This document shows, piece by piece, positions 8,144 through 16,734 of a stretch of 45,250 nucleotides of DNA. Below the pieces are notes generated by a model. That model did no database searches. It worked only from the letters and a program-made list of their open reading frames with translations, and was not told the origin of the DNA. Location: assembly GCF_014349105.1 (NCBI RefSeq), contig NZ_JACSJI010000025.1:1-45250 (forward strand), given 5' to 3'. How positions within the stretch are numbered: the first letter of the stretch is position 1; each line of letters starts with the position of its first letter. The DNA is from Caulobacter sp. 17J80-11 (GTDB lineage: Bacteria > Pseudomonadota > Alphaproteobacteria > Caulobacterales > Caulobacteraceae). The position numbers and the translations under genes are program-made.

Positions 8144-9001
8144 TCAGCCTGGCTGGCGGACCATCACCACCTCGTCGAAGATCAGCCGCCAGCCGCCGGC
8201 CCGCTTCTGCCAAATGCGCACGTAGTGGCCGCGCCGCGGGCCGTTTTTGCCGGTCCAGCGCACGTCGCCGTAGGTGTAGGCGAAATCGCCGGCCTTGGAG
8301 GCGGCGCCGGAAAGCGGCGTGGCGGTCATGCCGCTCGGACGGCGGGCGAGGGCGGCGACGGCGGCCTCGCGGCCGGCGGTCAGCTGCGTGCCCAGGCCCA
8401 TGACGCGGGTGTCGTCGACCAAGACCGCGGCGAAGGCGCCGGCGGGGTCGGCGGCCAGACCGGCGTTCAGGCGGGCCTCGGCGGCCTGCACGCCGGCGAA
8501 GGCCCGCTTTGCGGACGGCGAACGCGCCGACGTGGGGGCCAGGCGGGCCAGCGGGGTGTCGACGCCCGGCAGGTCGCCCGTCGTCGGGCCGGAGCCGTGG
8601 TCCAGCAGCCACTTCCAGGTGCCGTCCGGCTGCTTGGCCCAGACGGTGAAGTAGTAGCCGATGGATTTGTCGTCATAGGTGGCCGGGCCGGTGGTGAAGC
8701 CGAGGTCGCCGGAGGCGGCCACGCCGGCCCAGATCGGCCACCACTTCAGGAAGGGCGGCCCCTTCTCGCTTTTCTGCTTCGCGAGGTCGGCCTGGGCGTT
8801 GGTCGGATCGGGGGTGAAGACGATGCCCTCGGGCGCGGCGTTGGCGCGGAAGCTGTCCACGACGCCGACCTCCTGCGCCAGGGCGGCGAAGGCGCGCTCG
8901 GCGGCGGCGACGTCGTCGGCGGTGGCGGCGGGGGTCTTGGCCGACGCGGTGGTCGCCAACAGGACGGCGATCACGCCGCCTAGGATCGTGGTGCTGCGCA
9001 T
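8144..9001 (-). CDS. exported protein with two NTF2-like (DUF4440) domains
   Basis: A 285-residue protein with signal peptide MRSTTILGGVIAVLLATTASA. Two related halves follow. The first contains GDLGFTTGPATY and GYYFTVWAKQPDGTWKWLLDHG; the second contains GDFAYTYGDVRW and GHYVRIWQKRAGGWRLIFDEV. Each is the C-terminal sheet of a SnoaL/DUF4440 NTF2-like fold, so the gene looks like an internal duplication. Such folds bind small hydrophobic ligands or act as simple enzymes, but no catalytic residues can be assigned. The ATG at 9001 is preferred over one 16 codons upstream because it begins a proper signal peptide. Confidence 0.75.
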   Translation of the reverse strand: MRSTTILGGVIAVLLATTASAKTPAATADDVAAAERAFAALAQEVGVVDSFRANAAPEGIVFTPDPTNAQADLAKQKSEKGPPFLKWWPIWAGVAASGDLGFTTGPATYDDKSIGYYFTVWAKQPDGTWKWLLDHGSGPTTGDLPGVDTPLARLAPTSARSPSAKRAFAGVQAAEARLNAGLAADPAGAFAAVLVDDTRVMGLGTQLTAGREAAVAALARRPSGMTATPLSGAASKAGDFAYTYGDVRWTGKNGPRRGHYVRIWQKRAGGWRLIFDEVVMVRQPG

Positions 9002-9094
9002 TGGGCGATTATTCTCCTCCGCCTTCGCGGCGGAAGGAGACATAGCCAAGTTGCAGTCGCCAGCACGGTGCGACGAAGGCCGACGCCGGGAGGA

Positions 9095-9814
9095 TCAGCC
9101 GCGCGGCGAGGGGCGCGGTTCGGGCCCGCCAGGACGGTTCGCTGCGGACGCCGGCGCCCAGGCGCGGGCTTCCTTGAGCAGGCGCACGACCTCTTCGTCG
9201 CCGGTCTGGGCGAAGTCGGCGTAGAAGATTCCCACCGCCATGAACGGGTCGGGAGTCTCCAGGCAGACCACCTCGTCGGTCTCGCCCTTCAGCTGGGCGA
9301 TGGTCTCGGGCGGCGCGACCGGCACGGCCAGCACCACGCGCCGGGCGCTGGAGCGGCTGAGCGCCTTCAGCGCCGCGTGCACCGTGCCGCCGGTGGCGAT
9401 GCCGTCGTCGACCACCACCGCGGTGCGCCCTTCCAGGGGGACCGGCGGGACGTCGCCCAGATAGAGTTTCCGCCGCCGCTCGATCTCCTCCAGTTGGCGT
9501 TTCGCGCCCTCTTCGATCCACGCGCGGGTGAGGCCGAGGTGCTGAGCGATCTCCTGGTTGACGACGATCTGCGGCTCCGGCCCGTCGACCACGGCGCCGA
9601 CCCCTAGCTCCTCGTGGCCGGGCGCGCCGATCTTGCGCACCAGAAGCACGTCCAGCGGCGCCTTCAGGGCCTTGGCCACCTCGAAGCCGACCGGCACGCC
9701 GCCGCGCGGCAGGGCGAGGACGACCGGAGCCTGGTCCTTCAGGTGTTCGAGGGCGGCGGCCAGCCGGCGGCCGGCGTCGCGGCGGTCAGCGAAGATTTGG
9801 GCGCGGAACGCCAC
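9095..9814 (-). CDS. phosphoribosyltransferase
   Basis: A 239-residue type I phosphoribosyltransferase-fold protein. VVLALPRGGVPVGFEVAKAL (31-50) and the PRPP loop AVVVDDGIATGGT (132-144) are the diagnostic parts. It belongs to the group found beside dienelactone-hydrolase-like enzymes in many proteobacteria and actinobacteria, whose base substrate is not known. The start is a GTG at 9814 with GGGAGG six bases upstream; translation therefore begins inside the 3' end of the hydrolase gene, a 29-base overlap that implies coupling. Confidence 0.87.
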   Translation of the reverse strand: MAFRAQIFADRRDAGRRLAAALEHLKDQAPVVLALPRGGVPVGFEVAKALKAPLDVLLVRKIGAPGHEELGVGAVVDGPEPQIVVNQEIAQHLGLTRAWIEEGAKRQLEEIERRRKLYLGDVPPVPLEGRTAVVVDDGIATGGTVHAALKALSRSSARRVVLAVPVAPPETIAQLKGETDEVVCLETPDPFMAVGIFYADFAQTGDEEVVRLLKEARAWAPASAANRPGGPEPRPSPRG

Positions 9815-10478
9815 GGTGGTCCTCCCGTGCCGCGGGCCCGGCGAAGTGCCGGCCGAAGAAGTCGATCGCCTGGCGCACCACCTCGTCCATGGCGCCGGGC
9901 TCCTCAAACAGGTGGCCCGCGCCCGGCACGATGATCAGCGTCGCGTCGCTCAGCCGGTCGTAGGCCATCTTGTTCAGATCGATGACCGGACCGTCGAGGC
10001 TGCCGACCAGCAGCAGCACGGGGCTGCGCACCTCGGCCAGGTATTCGCCAGCCAGGTCCGGACGGCCGCCGCGCGAGACCACGCAGGCCGGGTTCAGGTG
10101 CGGATCGGCCGCCGCCACCAGGGCCGCGGCGGCCCCGGTGCTGGCCCCGAACAGGCCGACGGGCAGGTCGCGGGTCTTGGGATACTCCGACGCCCATTGC
10201 GCGACCCGCAGAAGCCGCTTCGACAAGAGCTCGATGTCGAAGACGTTGCGCCGGTCCTCCTCCTCGCCGTGGGTGAGCAGGTCGGCCAGCAGGGTCGCGA
10301 AGCCGGCGCGGTTCAGCTCCTTGGCCACATAGGCGTGGCGTGGGCTGAAACGGCTGGAGCCGCTGCCGTGCGCGAAGATCACCAGGCCCTTGGCGCGGTC
10401 GGGCACGTCCAGGAACGCGCCGACGCCGGGGGGATCGATCACCACCTCTCGGGGTTGCGGGGCTTTGCTTTCGGCCAT
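9786..10478 (-). CDS. dienelactone hydrolase-like alpha/beta hydrolase
   Basis: A 230-residue cytosolic alpha/beta hydrolase. The nucleophile elbow is G-A-S-T-G with Ser113, the acid is Asp162 in LDGPV, and the base is His189 in GAGHLFEEPG; an oxyanion loop is FAHGSGSSR (35-43). The order and spacing match dienelactone-hydrolase-like proteins that are fused to, or next to, phosphoribosyltransferases. The substrate is unknown. It is the first gene of a two-gene unit and its last 29 bases also encode the start of the phosphoribosyltransferase. Confidence 0.87.
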   Translation of the reverse strand: MAESKAPQPREVVIDPPGVGAFLDVPDRAKGLVIFAHGSGSSRFSPRHAYVAKELNRAGFATLLADLLTHGEEEDRRNVFDIELLSKRLLRVAQWASEYPKTRDLPVGLFGASTGAAAALVAAADPHLNPACVVSRGGRPDLAGEYLAEVRSPVLLLVGSLDGPVIDLNKMAYDRLSDATLIIVPGAGHLFEEPGAMDEVVRQAIDFFGRHFAGPAAREDHRGVPRPNLR

Positions 10479-10596
10479 GGCTCGCCCTCCGTTCCGGGCT
10501 CAACCCCATCGGGGAGGCATGGTTCCTGCGGCGGAGGAGGTGGTGGAAATGGGAGCGCGAACGCAGTAACGGTCCCGCCGACGAAAGGACGCCCGC

Positions 10597-11811
10597 ATGC
10601 GTGAAGATTTCTACGGCCGGGTTCGCAGCGAACTCGCCGACATCGATGCCCAGGGCCTGACCAAGCCCGAGCGCGTGATCACCTCCCGCCAGGGCGCCGA
10701 GATCCGGGTGAAGCTGCCGGGCGGCGGCGAGCGCGAAGTGCTGAACTTCTGCGCCAACAACTATCTGGGACTGGCCGGCGACGAGCGCGTGACCCGCGCC
10801 GCGATCGAAGCTTCCGAGCGCTGGGGCGCCGGCACCGCCTCGGTGCGCTTCATCTGCGGCACCATGGACATCCACAAGCAGCTGGAGCGGGCCATCGCCG
10901 ACTACCTCGGCTACGAGGACTCCATCCTGTTCGCGGCCGCCTTCGACGCCAACGGCGGGGTGTTCGAGCCGCTGCTGGGCGAGGAGGACGCCATCGTCTC
11001 CGACAGCCTGAATCACGCCTCGATCATCGACGGCGTGCGCCTGTGCAAGGCCAAGCGCTACCGCTTCGCCAACAGCGACATGGCCGACCTGGAGGCCAAG
11101 CTGGCGGAGGCCAAGGCGGCCGGCGCGCGCCAGATCATGATCGCCACCGACGGCGCGTTCTCGATGGACGGTTACATCGCCAAGCTGGACCAGCTGTGCG
11201 CGCTCGCCGACCAGTATGACGCCTTGGTCATGGTCGACGACTGCCACGCCACCGGCTTCCTGGGCCCGCAGGGCCGCGGCTCGGGCGCCTGGAACGGCGT
11301 GGAGAAGCGTGTCGACATCGTCACCGGCACCTTCGGCAAGGCGCTGGGCGGAGCCATGGGGGGCTTCATCTGCGCCCGCAAGGAAGTGGTCGCCCTGCTG
11401 CGCCAGCGCGCGCGGCCGTACCTGTTCTCCAACGCCCTGTCGCCGGCCGTCTGCGGCGCCAGCCTGGAGGCGATCCGCATCGCCGCCGGCCCGGAAGGCG
11501 ACGCGCTGCGCAAGAAGCTGTTCGACAACGCCGCCCGCTTCCGCGCCGGCATGGCCGCGGCGGGCTTCAAGCTGCTGGAAGGCGAGCACCCGATCATCCC
11601 GGTGATGCTGGGCGACGCCAAGCTGGCCCAGGACATGGCCGCCAAACTGCTGGAAGAAGGCATCTACGTGATCGGCTTCTCCTTCCCGGTGGTGCCGCGT
11701 GGTCAGGCCCGCATCCGCACCCAGATGTCCGCGGCCCACGAGCCGCACCACGTCGACGCCGCGATCGCCGCCTTCACCAAGGTCGGCCGCGAGCTGGGCG
11801 TGATTTCCTGA
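10597..11811 (+). CDS. kbl: 2-amino-3-ketobutyrate CoA ligase (glycine C-acetyltransferase)
   Basis: A 404-residue PLP enzyme of the alpha-oxoamine synthase family. It cleaves 2-amino-3-oxobutyrate with CoA into glycine and acetyl-CoA, the second step of threonine breakdown. [16 protein letters not shown] near residue 49, [23 protein letters not shown] and the PLP lysine Lys248 in [13 protein letters not shown] are all present, and the length matches E. coli Kbl. AAGGACG precedes the ATG. The partner tdh follows 14 bases downstream, so the pair is an operon. The related enzymes BioF and HemA are excluded by the strong KBL-specific match and the tdh neighbour. Confidence 0.96.
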   Translation: MREDFYGRVRSELADIDAQGLTKPERVITSRQGAEIRVKLPGGGEREVLNFCANNYLGLAGDERVTRAAIEASERWGAGTASVRFICGTMDIHKQLERAIADYLGYEDSILFAAAFDANGGVFEPLLGEEDAIVSDSLNHASIIDGVRLCKAKRYRFANSDMADLEAKLAEAKAAGARQIMIATDGAFSMDGYIAKLDQLCALADQYDALVMVDDCHATGFLGPQGRGSGAWNGVEKRVDIVTGTFGKALGGAMGGFICARKEVVALLRQRARPYLFSNALSPAVCGASLEAIRIAAGPEGDALRKKLFDNAARFRAGMAAAGFKLLEGEHPIIPVMLGDAKLAQDMAAKLLEEGIYVIGFSFPVVPRGQARIRTQMSAAHEPHHVDAAIAAFTKVGRELGVIS

Positions 11812-11825
11812 CTGTAGAGGTAGCC

Positions 11826-12875
11826 ATGACGTCGACCATGAAGGCCCTGGCCAAGATGAAGCCGGCCGAGGGCCTGGAGCTGATCGAGGCCCCGATCCCG
11901 ACCCCGGGTCCCGAGGACGTGCTGATCCGTGTGAAGCGGACCGCCATCTGCGGCACCGACATCCACATCTGGAACTGGGACGAGTGGTCCCAGAAGAACG
12001 TGCCGGTGCCGATGATCACCGGCCATGAGTTCTCCGGCGAAATCGTCGAGATCGGCAAGGACGTCGACCGGCCGCTGAAGATCGGCCAGCGCGTCTCGGC
12101 CGAAGGTCACGTCATCGACCTGAACAGCTTCGCCGCCCGCGCCGGCCACTTCCACCTGGACCCGAACACCCGCGGCATCGGCGTGAACCGCCAGGGCGCC
12201 TTCGCTGAATACGTGGTGGCCCCGGCCTTCAACGTGATCCCGCTGCCGGACGACGTGTCGTTCGAAGTGGCGTCCATGCTCGATCCGTTCGGCAACGCCG
12301 TGCACACCGCCCAGCAGTTCGACCTGGTGGGCGAGGACGTGCTGGTCACCGGCGCGGGGCCCATCGGCATCATGGCCGCCGCCGTGGCGCGCCGCGCCGG
12401 GGCCCGCACCGTGGTGCTGACCGACGTCAACGAGTACCGCCTGGACCTGGCCCGCAAGGTCGCCGACGTGCGCACCGTCAACGTCGCCAAGGAAGACCTG
12501 AAGGACGTCATGAAGGAGCTGGGCATCCAGGTCGGCTTCGACGTGGCGCTGGAGATGTCGGGCGCTCCGTCGGCCTTCAACCAGTGCGTCGACACCCTGA
12601 TCATGGGCGGCGGCCTGGCCCTGCTGGGCATTCCGTCCCGGCCGATGGAGACCGACTGGGGCAAGATCATCCTCAAGGCGCTGACCATCAAAGGCGTCTA
12701 CGGCCGCGAGATGTTCGACACCTGGCGCAAGATGCTGGGCCTGCTGAAGGCCGGCGTCGACCTGACCCCGCTGATCACCCACCGCCTGAGCTACGACCGC
12801 TACGTCGAAGGCTTCGAGGCGATGAAGTCGGGCCGTTCGGGCAAGGTCGTGCTCGACTGGGACAAGGCGGCCTAA
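11826..12875 (+). CDS. tdh: L-threonine 3-dehydrogenase, without structural-zinc cysteines
   Basis: A 349-residue medium-chain dehydrogenase that oxidises L-threonine to 2-amino-3-oxobutyrate with NAD, feeding Kbl. The catalytic zinc ligands are present: Cys42 in ICGTDIHIW and His67-Glu68 in GHEFSGE. The nucleotide fold shows [17 protein letters not shown]. The odd point is the lobe after GHV: where E. coli Tdh has four structural-zinc cysteines (CGHCRNC...C), this protein reads [15 protein letters not shown], with all four replaced at equal length and the flanking [13 protein letters not shown] intact. There is no frameshift. Function as Tdh is still very likely from kbl linkage and overall match. 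Confidence 0.93.
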   Translation: MTSTMKALAKMKPAEGLELIEAPIPTPGPEDVLIRVKRTAICGTDIHIWNWDEWSQKNVPVPMITGHEFSGEIVEIGKDVDRPLKIGQRVSAEGHVIDLNSFAARAGHFHLDPNTRGIGVNRQGAFAEYVVAPAFNVIPLPDDVSFEVASMLDPFGNAVHTAQQFDLVGEDVLVTGAGPIGIMAAAVARRAGARTVVLTDVNEYRLDLARKVADVRTVNVAKEDLKDVMKELGIQVGFDVALEMSGAPSAFNQCVDTLIMGGGLALLGIPSRPMETDWGKIILKALTIKGVYGREMFDTWRKMLGLLKAGVDLTPLITHRLSYDRYVEGFEAMKSGRSGKVVLDWDKAA

Positions 12876-12878
12876 AGC

Positions 12879-13844
12879 TTACGCGTTCAGGTGCGGCGTG
12901 GCCCGCTCGGACGGGGGCGGGATGTGGGCCTGGCGCTCCAGCGCCGCGCGGTCCCAGTCGCCGAGTTCTGCGGCCGCGTCGTAGGTGGATTGCAGGAAGG
13001 CCAGGAGGGCCGCGTCCGGATCGGGCGCGGCCCTCAGCGTTCCATAGGGCAGCACGAATTCGCCCAGGCTCGTCTCGTAGCGCGCGCCCTCGGGCTGCAC
13101 GTCGGCCATGTTGAAGCCGGCCGGCTCCGGATAGGCGTAGGCGTAGAACATGGCGTCGGCCTGGGGCGAGCCCGGCCAGAAGCCGGCGCTGTAGCACTCG
13201 TGCGAATAGGCCTCCTGCACGATGCGGTCGGGGGTGTTGGGCACCGGGCCGTGATGCGGCGCCGTGCGGCCGGAGAAGCGGGTCGAGGCCAGGTCGAAAC
13301 CGCCCCAGAAGAAGTGCGTCGGGCTGGCCTTGCCGAGGAATTCCCCGCGGAAGCGGTCCATCACCCGCCGCGCGCTCAGCAGCACGCGGTGGAAGCGCTC
13401 GGCCGCCGCCGGATCGTAGGCGTGGTGCAGTTCGTCCTTCTCGAACGGGATCGGGTTGGGAATTTCGCACGGCGTGGTCCACACGTGCGGCTCCAGCCCC
13501 AGGCCGCGCAGGCCTTTCATCAGCTTGGCGTAGAAGTCGGCGACGGTGCGCGGCTTGAGCGGCTTGGACCACTCCTCGCCGGCGTCGGTGCGCACCACCA
13601 GCCGGTGCTCGACGAAGTCGAAGGTCGCCTCGAACCAGCGGTCGCCGCAGGGCACGGGCCCGGTCGTGAGGCCGCGCTCGTCCGGATAGAGGGTGACGTG
13701 CCACCAGTGGTTCACCGGCGCGGCGTAGGCCAGCCGCACCTTGCCGACCACCTGGGTCCACATGTGCAGGGTCTCGACCGTGTCGGCCCAGTCCGCGTAG
13801 CGCAGCTGCGGCCAGACGGCGGGGTCGCGGGCGAGGCGGGCCAT
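12879..13844 (-). CDS. DUF5996 family protein
   Basis: A 321-residue soluble protein without signal peptide. It begins MARLARDPAVWPQLRYADWADTVETLHMWTQVVGKVRL, the usual opening of DUF5996, and contains HHWHV-like NHWWHVTLY, GLTTGPVPCGDRWFEATFDFVEHRL, and a Trp/His/aromatic-rich middle (THFFWGGFDLASTRFSGR). No function is established for the family. The start at 13844 is preceded by AAGGACG; a longer in-frame opening exists upstream but lacks any protein-like composition. It converges on tdh with only three bases between stops. Confidence 0.8.
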   Translation of the reverse strand: MARLARDPAVWPQLRYADWADTVETLHMWTQVVGKVRLAYAAPVNHWWHVTLYPDERGLTTGPVPCGDRWFEATFDFVEHRLVVRTDAGEEWSKPLKPRTVADFYAKLMKGLRGLGLEPHVWTTPCEIPNPIPFEKDELHHAYDPAAAERFHRVLLSARRVMDRFRGEFLGKASPTHFFWGGFDLASTRFSGRTAPHHGPVPNTPDRIVQEAYSHECYSAGFWPGSPQADAMFYAYAYPEPAGFNMADVQPEGARYETSLGEFVLPYGTLRAAPDPDAALLAFLQSTYDAAAELGDWDRAALERQAHIPPPSERATPHLNA

Positions 13845-13918
13845 GGCGGCGTCCTTTCGAAGAACGCCGCCATTTATGCCCGAGGCTCCGCCGCCTCGCG
13901 AGCGGAGCCGTTGTAAAA

Positions 13919-14308
13919 TCAGGCCGTGGCGGGTTTCGCCGAGGTGGCCTTGAACACGACGACCACGAAGATGGCCATCGACAGCAGCACGACGACCGAA
14001 GCGACCCCGAGCACCGGCGCGACTTCGGTGTGGCCCAGGATCTCCGCGGCCAGCGACGGCACCATGATCAGGAAGCCCAGCACGGCGACCCAGAAGTGCA
14101 CGACGGCCAGCTTGGTCTGACCGGCCTGCGGGAAGGCGCGGTAGAACAGGCCGTAAAGCACCATCGACACCCAGCCCAGCAGGTTGATGTGGGCGTGCAC
14201 CGGCGACAGGGTGAAGTTCTGGGTCGCGCCCATGTAGACGCCGAGGGTCATGCCGGTCAGCGCGGCCAGCACGCCCAGCTGCAGAAAGCGGTCGGAAATA
14301 CGTTTCAT
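13919..14308 (-). CDS. small four-helix membrane protein with oxidase-like HAH motif
   Basis: A 129-residue membrane protein with four helices (about 10-28, 39-60, 68-88 and 95-117). The segment SPVHAHINLLGWVSMVLYGLFYR resembles the helix of heme-copper oxidase and nitric-oxide reductase subunit I that holds a heme-ligating His, yet the rest of a catalytic subunit is missing: no further conserved histidines are seen. Such short subunit-I-like proteins occur in many alphaproteobacteria and their role is unknown. It is a complete gene with its own start (GGGAC before ATG), not a broken oxidase. Confidence 0.7.
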   Translation of the reverse strand: MKRISDRFLQLGVLAALTGMTLGVYMGATQNFTLSPVHAHINLLGWVSMVLYGLFYRAFPQAGQTKLAVVHFWVAVLGFLIMVPSLAAEILGHTEVAPVLGVASVVVLLSMAIFVVVVFKATSAKPATA

Positions 14309-14370
14309 GTCGTCCCAATCCCCCGATTGACGGACCGGTGTTCTCCCGGTTCGCGGCGGGGGTCAAGTTT

Positions 14371-14585
14371 CCTTCTCCCCTTGAGGGAGTAGGACGGGCC
14401 CGCGCGCCGGAGGGCGTCAGCCCGCATGCCTGCGCGGGAGGATGAGGGGTTTCGCTACGCCTCCGTAACCTGGCGAAGGTCGAGGCGGGGGGGAAGGTCG
14501 GCGCGACCCCTCATCCTCCCGCGCGGACCTACGCCCTTCGGGCTCCGGTGCGCGGGCTCCGTCCTTCTCCCTCAAGGGGAGAAGG
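14371..14585. repeat. long inverted-repeat element overlapping the topoisomerase IB 3' end
   Basis: Two arms of about 80 bases, 14371-14450 and 14506-14585, are near-perfect reverse complements around a 55-base centre. The arms start CCTTCTCCCCTTGAGGGAG and end GGAGGATGAGGGGT. The right arm contains the stop and last ~18 codons of topoisomerase IB. The form and composition resemble the short mobile palindromic elements common in Caulobacter chromosomes; a second kind of such element is at 18479, 25801 and 32731. Confidence 0.8.
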
Positions 14586-15572
14586 ATCCGCCTCCAGCAG
14601 CTTGATCAGCTCCGCCTCGAACTCGTCCGCTTCGGGATCGGGCAGGACCTCAGCCAGGCGGCCGTCGACGTAGGCCTCAAGCACGGCTGGGTGGACGTAG
14701 GCCGAGCGGCAGACGGCGGGCGTGTTGCCCAGCACGCCGGAGACCGCCTTCACGCAGCGGGTGACCACGTGCTTGGCCTCGGTCTTGGTGGAGGGCGGCG
14801 GCTCCAGGCGCAAGGCGCGGGCGGCCGAGACCGTGCCGGCCCAGGTGCGGAAGTCCTTGGCCGAGAACTCCTCGCCGGCGATCTCGCGGATGTAGGCGTT
14901 GACGTCGGCGGACTCGACGGACACCAGCGCGCCTTCCTCGTCGCGGTACTTGAACAGGTGCTGGCCGGGCAGGTGCTGCAGGTCGCGCAGGATGCGGGCC
15001 AGGCGCCGGTCGCGCACGCTGGTCTGGTGGTGCACGCCGCTCTTGCCCTTGAAGTGGAAAGCAAGCGCCGAGCCGTCAACGTCCAGGTGGCGCTTCTCCA
15101 GGGTGGTCAGACCGTAGCTGCGGTTCGCCCGCGCGTACTCGCGATTGCCGACCCGGATCAGGGTGAGCTCCAGCAGGCGCACGACGGTGGCCAGGATCTT
15201 CTCGCGCACCGGGCCGCGCCGGCCCAGGTCGGCGTCGATCCGCTCGCGCACCTGCGGCAGGGCCTGGCCGAAGGCGGCCATGCGCCCGTACTTGGTCTCG
15301 GCCCGGGCGGCGCTCCAGTCGGGGTGATAGCGGTACTGCTTGCGGCCCTTCTGGTCGCGGCCGGTGGCCTGGATGTGGCCGCGCGGGTCCGGACAGATCC
15401 AGACGTCCTCCCAGGCCGGGGGGATGGCCAGGCGGCGGATGCGCCCCAGCGTGTCGGGATCGCGCACCGTCTCGCCGTCGGGACCGCGATAGCTGAATCC
15501 CGAGCCGGCCCGGCGACGGCGGATGCCGGGGCCGAGGTCGTCGACATAGACCAGGTCCAGGGACTCGGGCAC
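14529..15572 (-). CDS. DNA topoisomerase IB
   Basis: A 347-residue bacterial type IB topoisomerase (poxvirus-like), which nicks and reseals one DNA strand through a 3'-phosphotyrosine to relax supercoils. It opens GPGIRRRRAGSGFSYRGPDG, has the catalytic-domain residues KFHFKGKSGVHH-like AFHFKGKSGVHHQTSV, RDLQHLPGQHLFKYRDE and FRTWAGT, and the active-site Tyr in CRSAYVHPAVLEAY. The start is GTG, with no strong ribosome site. The last ~18 residues (SPLEGEGRSPRTGARRA) are encoded by an inverted-repeat element and are not part of the domain, so the original C-terminus was probably changed by its insertion. A 73-residue gene lies 17 bases upstream in the same direction. Confidence 0.93.
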   Translation of the reverse strand: MPESLDLVYVDDLGPGIRRRRAGSGFSYRGPDGETVRDPDTLGRIRRLAIPPAWEDVWICPDPRGHIQATGRDQKGRKQYRYHPDWSAARAETKYGRMAAFGQALPQVRERIDADLGRRGPVREKILATVVRLLELTLIRVGNREYARANRSYGLTTLEKRHLDVDGSALAFHFKGKSGVHHQTSVRDRRLARILRDLQHLPGQHLFKYRDEEGALVSVESADVNAYIREIAGEEFSAKDFRTWAGTVSAARALRLEPPPSTKTEAKHVVTRCVKAVSGVLGNTPAVCRSAYVHPAVLEAYVDGRLAEVLPDPEADEFEAELIKLLEADPSPLEGEGRSPRTGARRA

Positions 15573-15589
15573 GCGCTGGATTTAGGGCG

Positions 15590-15811
15590 TCAGTGGGCCT
15601 TCGGCTCGCCGGCGGGCTTAGATTTTTTCGGCCGCACCTTCGGGGCGGTGGCGCGCAGGCCCATAAACTGACCGGAATAGGCCGGCATCATCGGCCCGCT
15701 GTGCCGTTCGACCGCGCCCTTGGGGGTGAAGGTGGCGCCCAGGCGCGTCAGGCCGACGTCGTCGCCAAAGCGCCACTTCATCATGTCGCCTTCGTAGGCG
15801 GTCTCTTCCAT
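15590..15811 (-). CDS. small hypothetical protein upstream of topoisomerase IB
   Basis: A 73-residue protein starting MEETAYEGDMMKWRFGDDVGLTRLG and ending in a lysine-rich tail (KVRPKKSKPAGEPKAH). No signal peptide or membrane helix. CGGAG lies eight bases before the chosen ATG. The basic tail and its position 17 bases ahead of topoisomerase IB hint at a nucleic-acid-related role, but this is inference and no family is recognised. Confidence 0.65.
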   Translation of the reverse strand: MEETAYEGDMMKWRFGDDVGLTRLGATFTPKGAVERHSGPMMPAYSGQFMGLRATAPKVRPKKSKPAGEPKAH

Positions 15812-15899
15812 GTCACGGCTCCGGTTGCCCAGCAGCAACCGCCGTCGAGGGCGCCGGTTCCAACTTGACGCGCGTCGCGGGCGAGGCGAGGAGGCGCGC

Positions 15900-16733
15900 G
15901 TGAACTATCGCCACGCCTTCCACGCCGGAAACTTCGCCGATCTGGTCAAGCACGCCGCCCTGACGCGGGTGCTGGCGACCCTCATGGCGGAGCCGTCCCC
16001 CCTGACCGTGGTCGACACTCATGCGGGCGCGGGCCTCTACGACCTGACCGACCCCGCCCAGGTCCGTTCGCGCGAGGCGGAGCAGGGGGTGGCGCGGTTG
16101 ATGGCGGCTCAGACTCCGCCGGTGTTCGACGCCCTGGTCGCCGCCGTGAAGGCGCGCAATCCGAAGGGCGGGGTGAAGGTCTATCCCGGCTCGCCGGCCC
16201 TGATCCTGGACGCCCTGCGTCCGCAGGACCGCTACGTCGCGTGCGAACTGCGCGAGGACGTGCACGCCGACCTGGCCGAGGTGGTGGCCGCCGCGCGCAA
16301 GCCGGCCGAGGCGCGGGCCGCCGACGGCTACGAGCAGGCGGCGAAGGTCGCACGCCAGACCCGCGGGCGGATGTTCCTGCTGATCGACCCGCCGTTCGAG
16401 CGCGCCGACGACTATGTCCGCGTGGTCGAGGCCGTGCACGACGTGCTGCGCGCCCGCCCCGAGGCGGTGGTGGCGATCTGGCTGCCTCTGAAGGACCTGG
16501 AGACCTTCGACGCCTTCGTGCGCCGGCTGGAGGCTATCGAGCCGCCGAAGACCCTGCTGGCCGAGGTGCGCCTGCGCCCGTTGGTCGATCCGATGAAGAT
16601 GAACGGCTGCGTCATGGCCGTGGTGAACCCGCCGGCCGGGGCCGCGGCCGACCTGCAGGCGATCGGCGATTTCGTGGTCGAGGCTCTGGGCGAGCGGGGC
16701 GGCAAGGCCAAGCTCTGGTCCGTCGGCGGCTGA
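15900..16733 (+). CDS. rlmJ: 23S rRNA (adenine-N6)-methyltransferase RlmJ
   Basis: A 277-residue SAM-dependent methyltransferase that modifies adenine 2030 of 23S rRNA in E. coli. The start NYRHAFHAGNFADLVKHAAL is nearly invariant in the family, followed by the SAM-site DTHAGAGLYDL and the catalytic LIDPPFE (the DPPF of N6-adenine methylases). The length equals the E. coli enzyme. The start is the GTG at 15900, five bases after GGAGG. The chrA gene begins one base after its stop, so the two are co-transcribed although functionally unrelated. Confidence 0.93.
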   Translation: MNYRHAFHAGNFADLVKHAALTRVLATLMAEPSPLTVVDTHAGAGLYDLTDPAQVRSREAEQGVARLMAAQTPPVFDALVAAVKARNPKGGVKVYPGSPALILDALRPQDRYVACELREDVHADLAEVVAAARKPAEARAADGYEQAAKVARQTRGRMFLLIDPPFERADDYVRVVEAVHDVLRARPEAVVAIWLPLKDLETFDAFVRRLEAIEPPKTLLAEVRLRPLVDPMKMNGCVMAVVNPPAGAAADLQAIGDFVVEALGERGGKAKLWSVGG

Positions 16734-16734
16734 C

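Noticed and set aside
13919-14308. Broken cytochrome oxidase subunit I
   Set aside because: The gene has its own start and stop and a normal four-helix length; no further oxidase fragments flank it.
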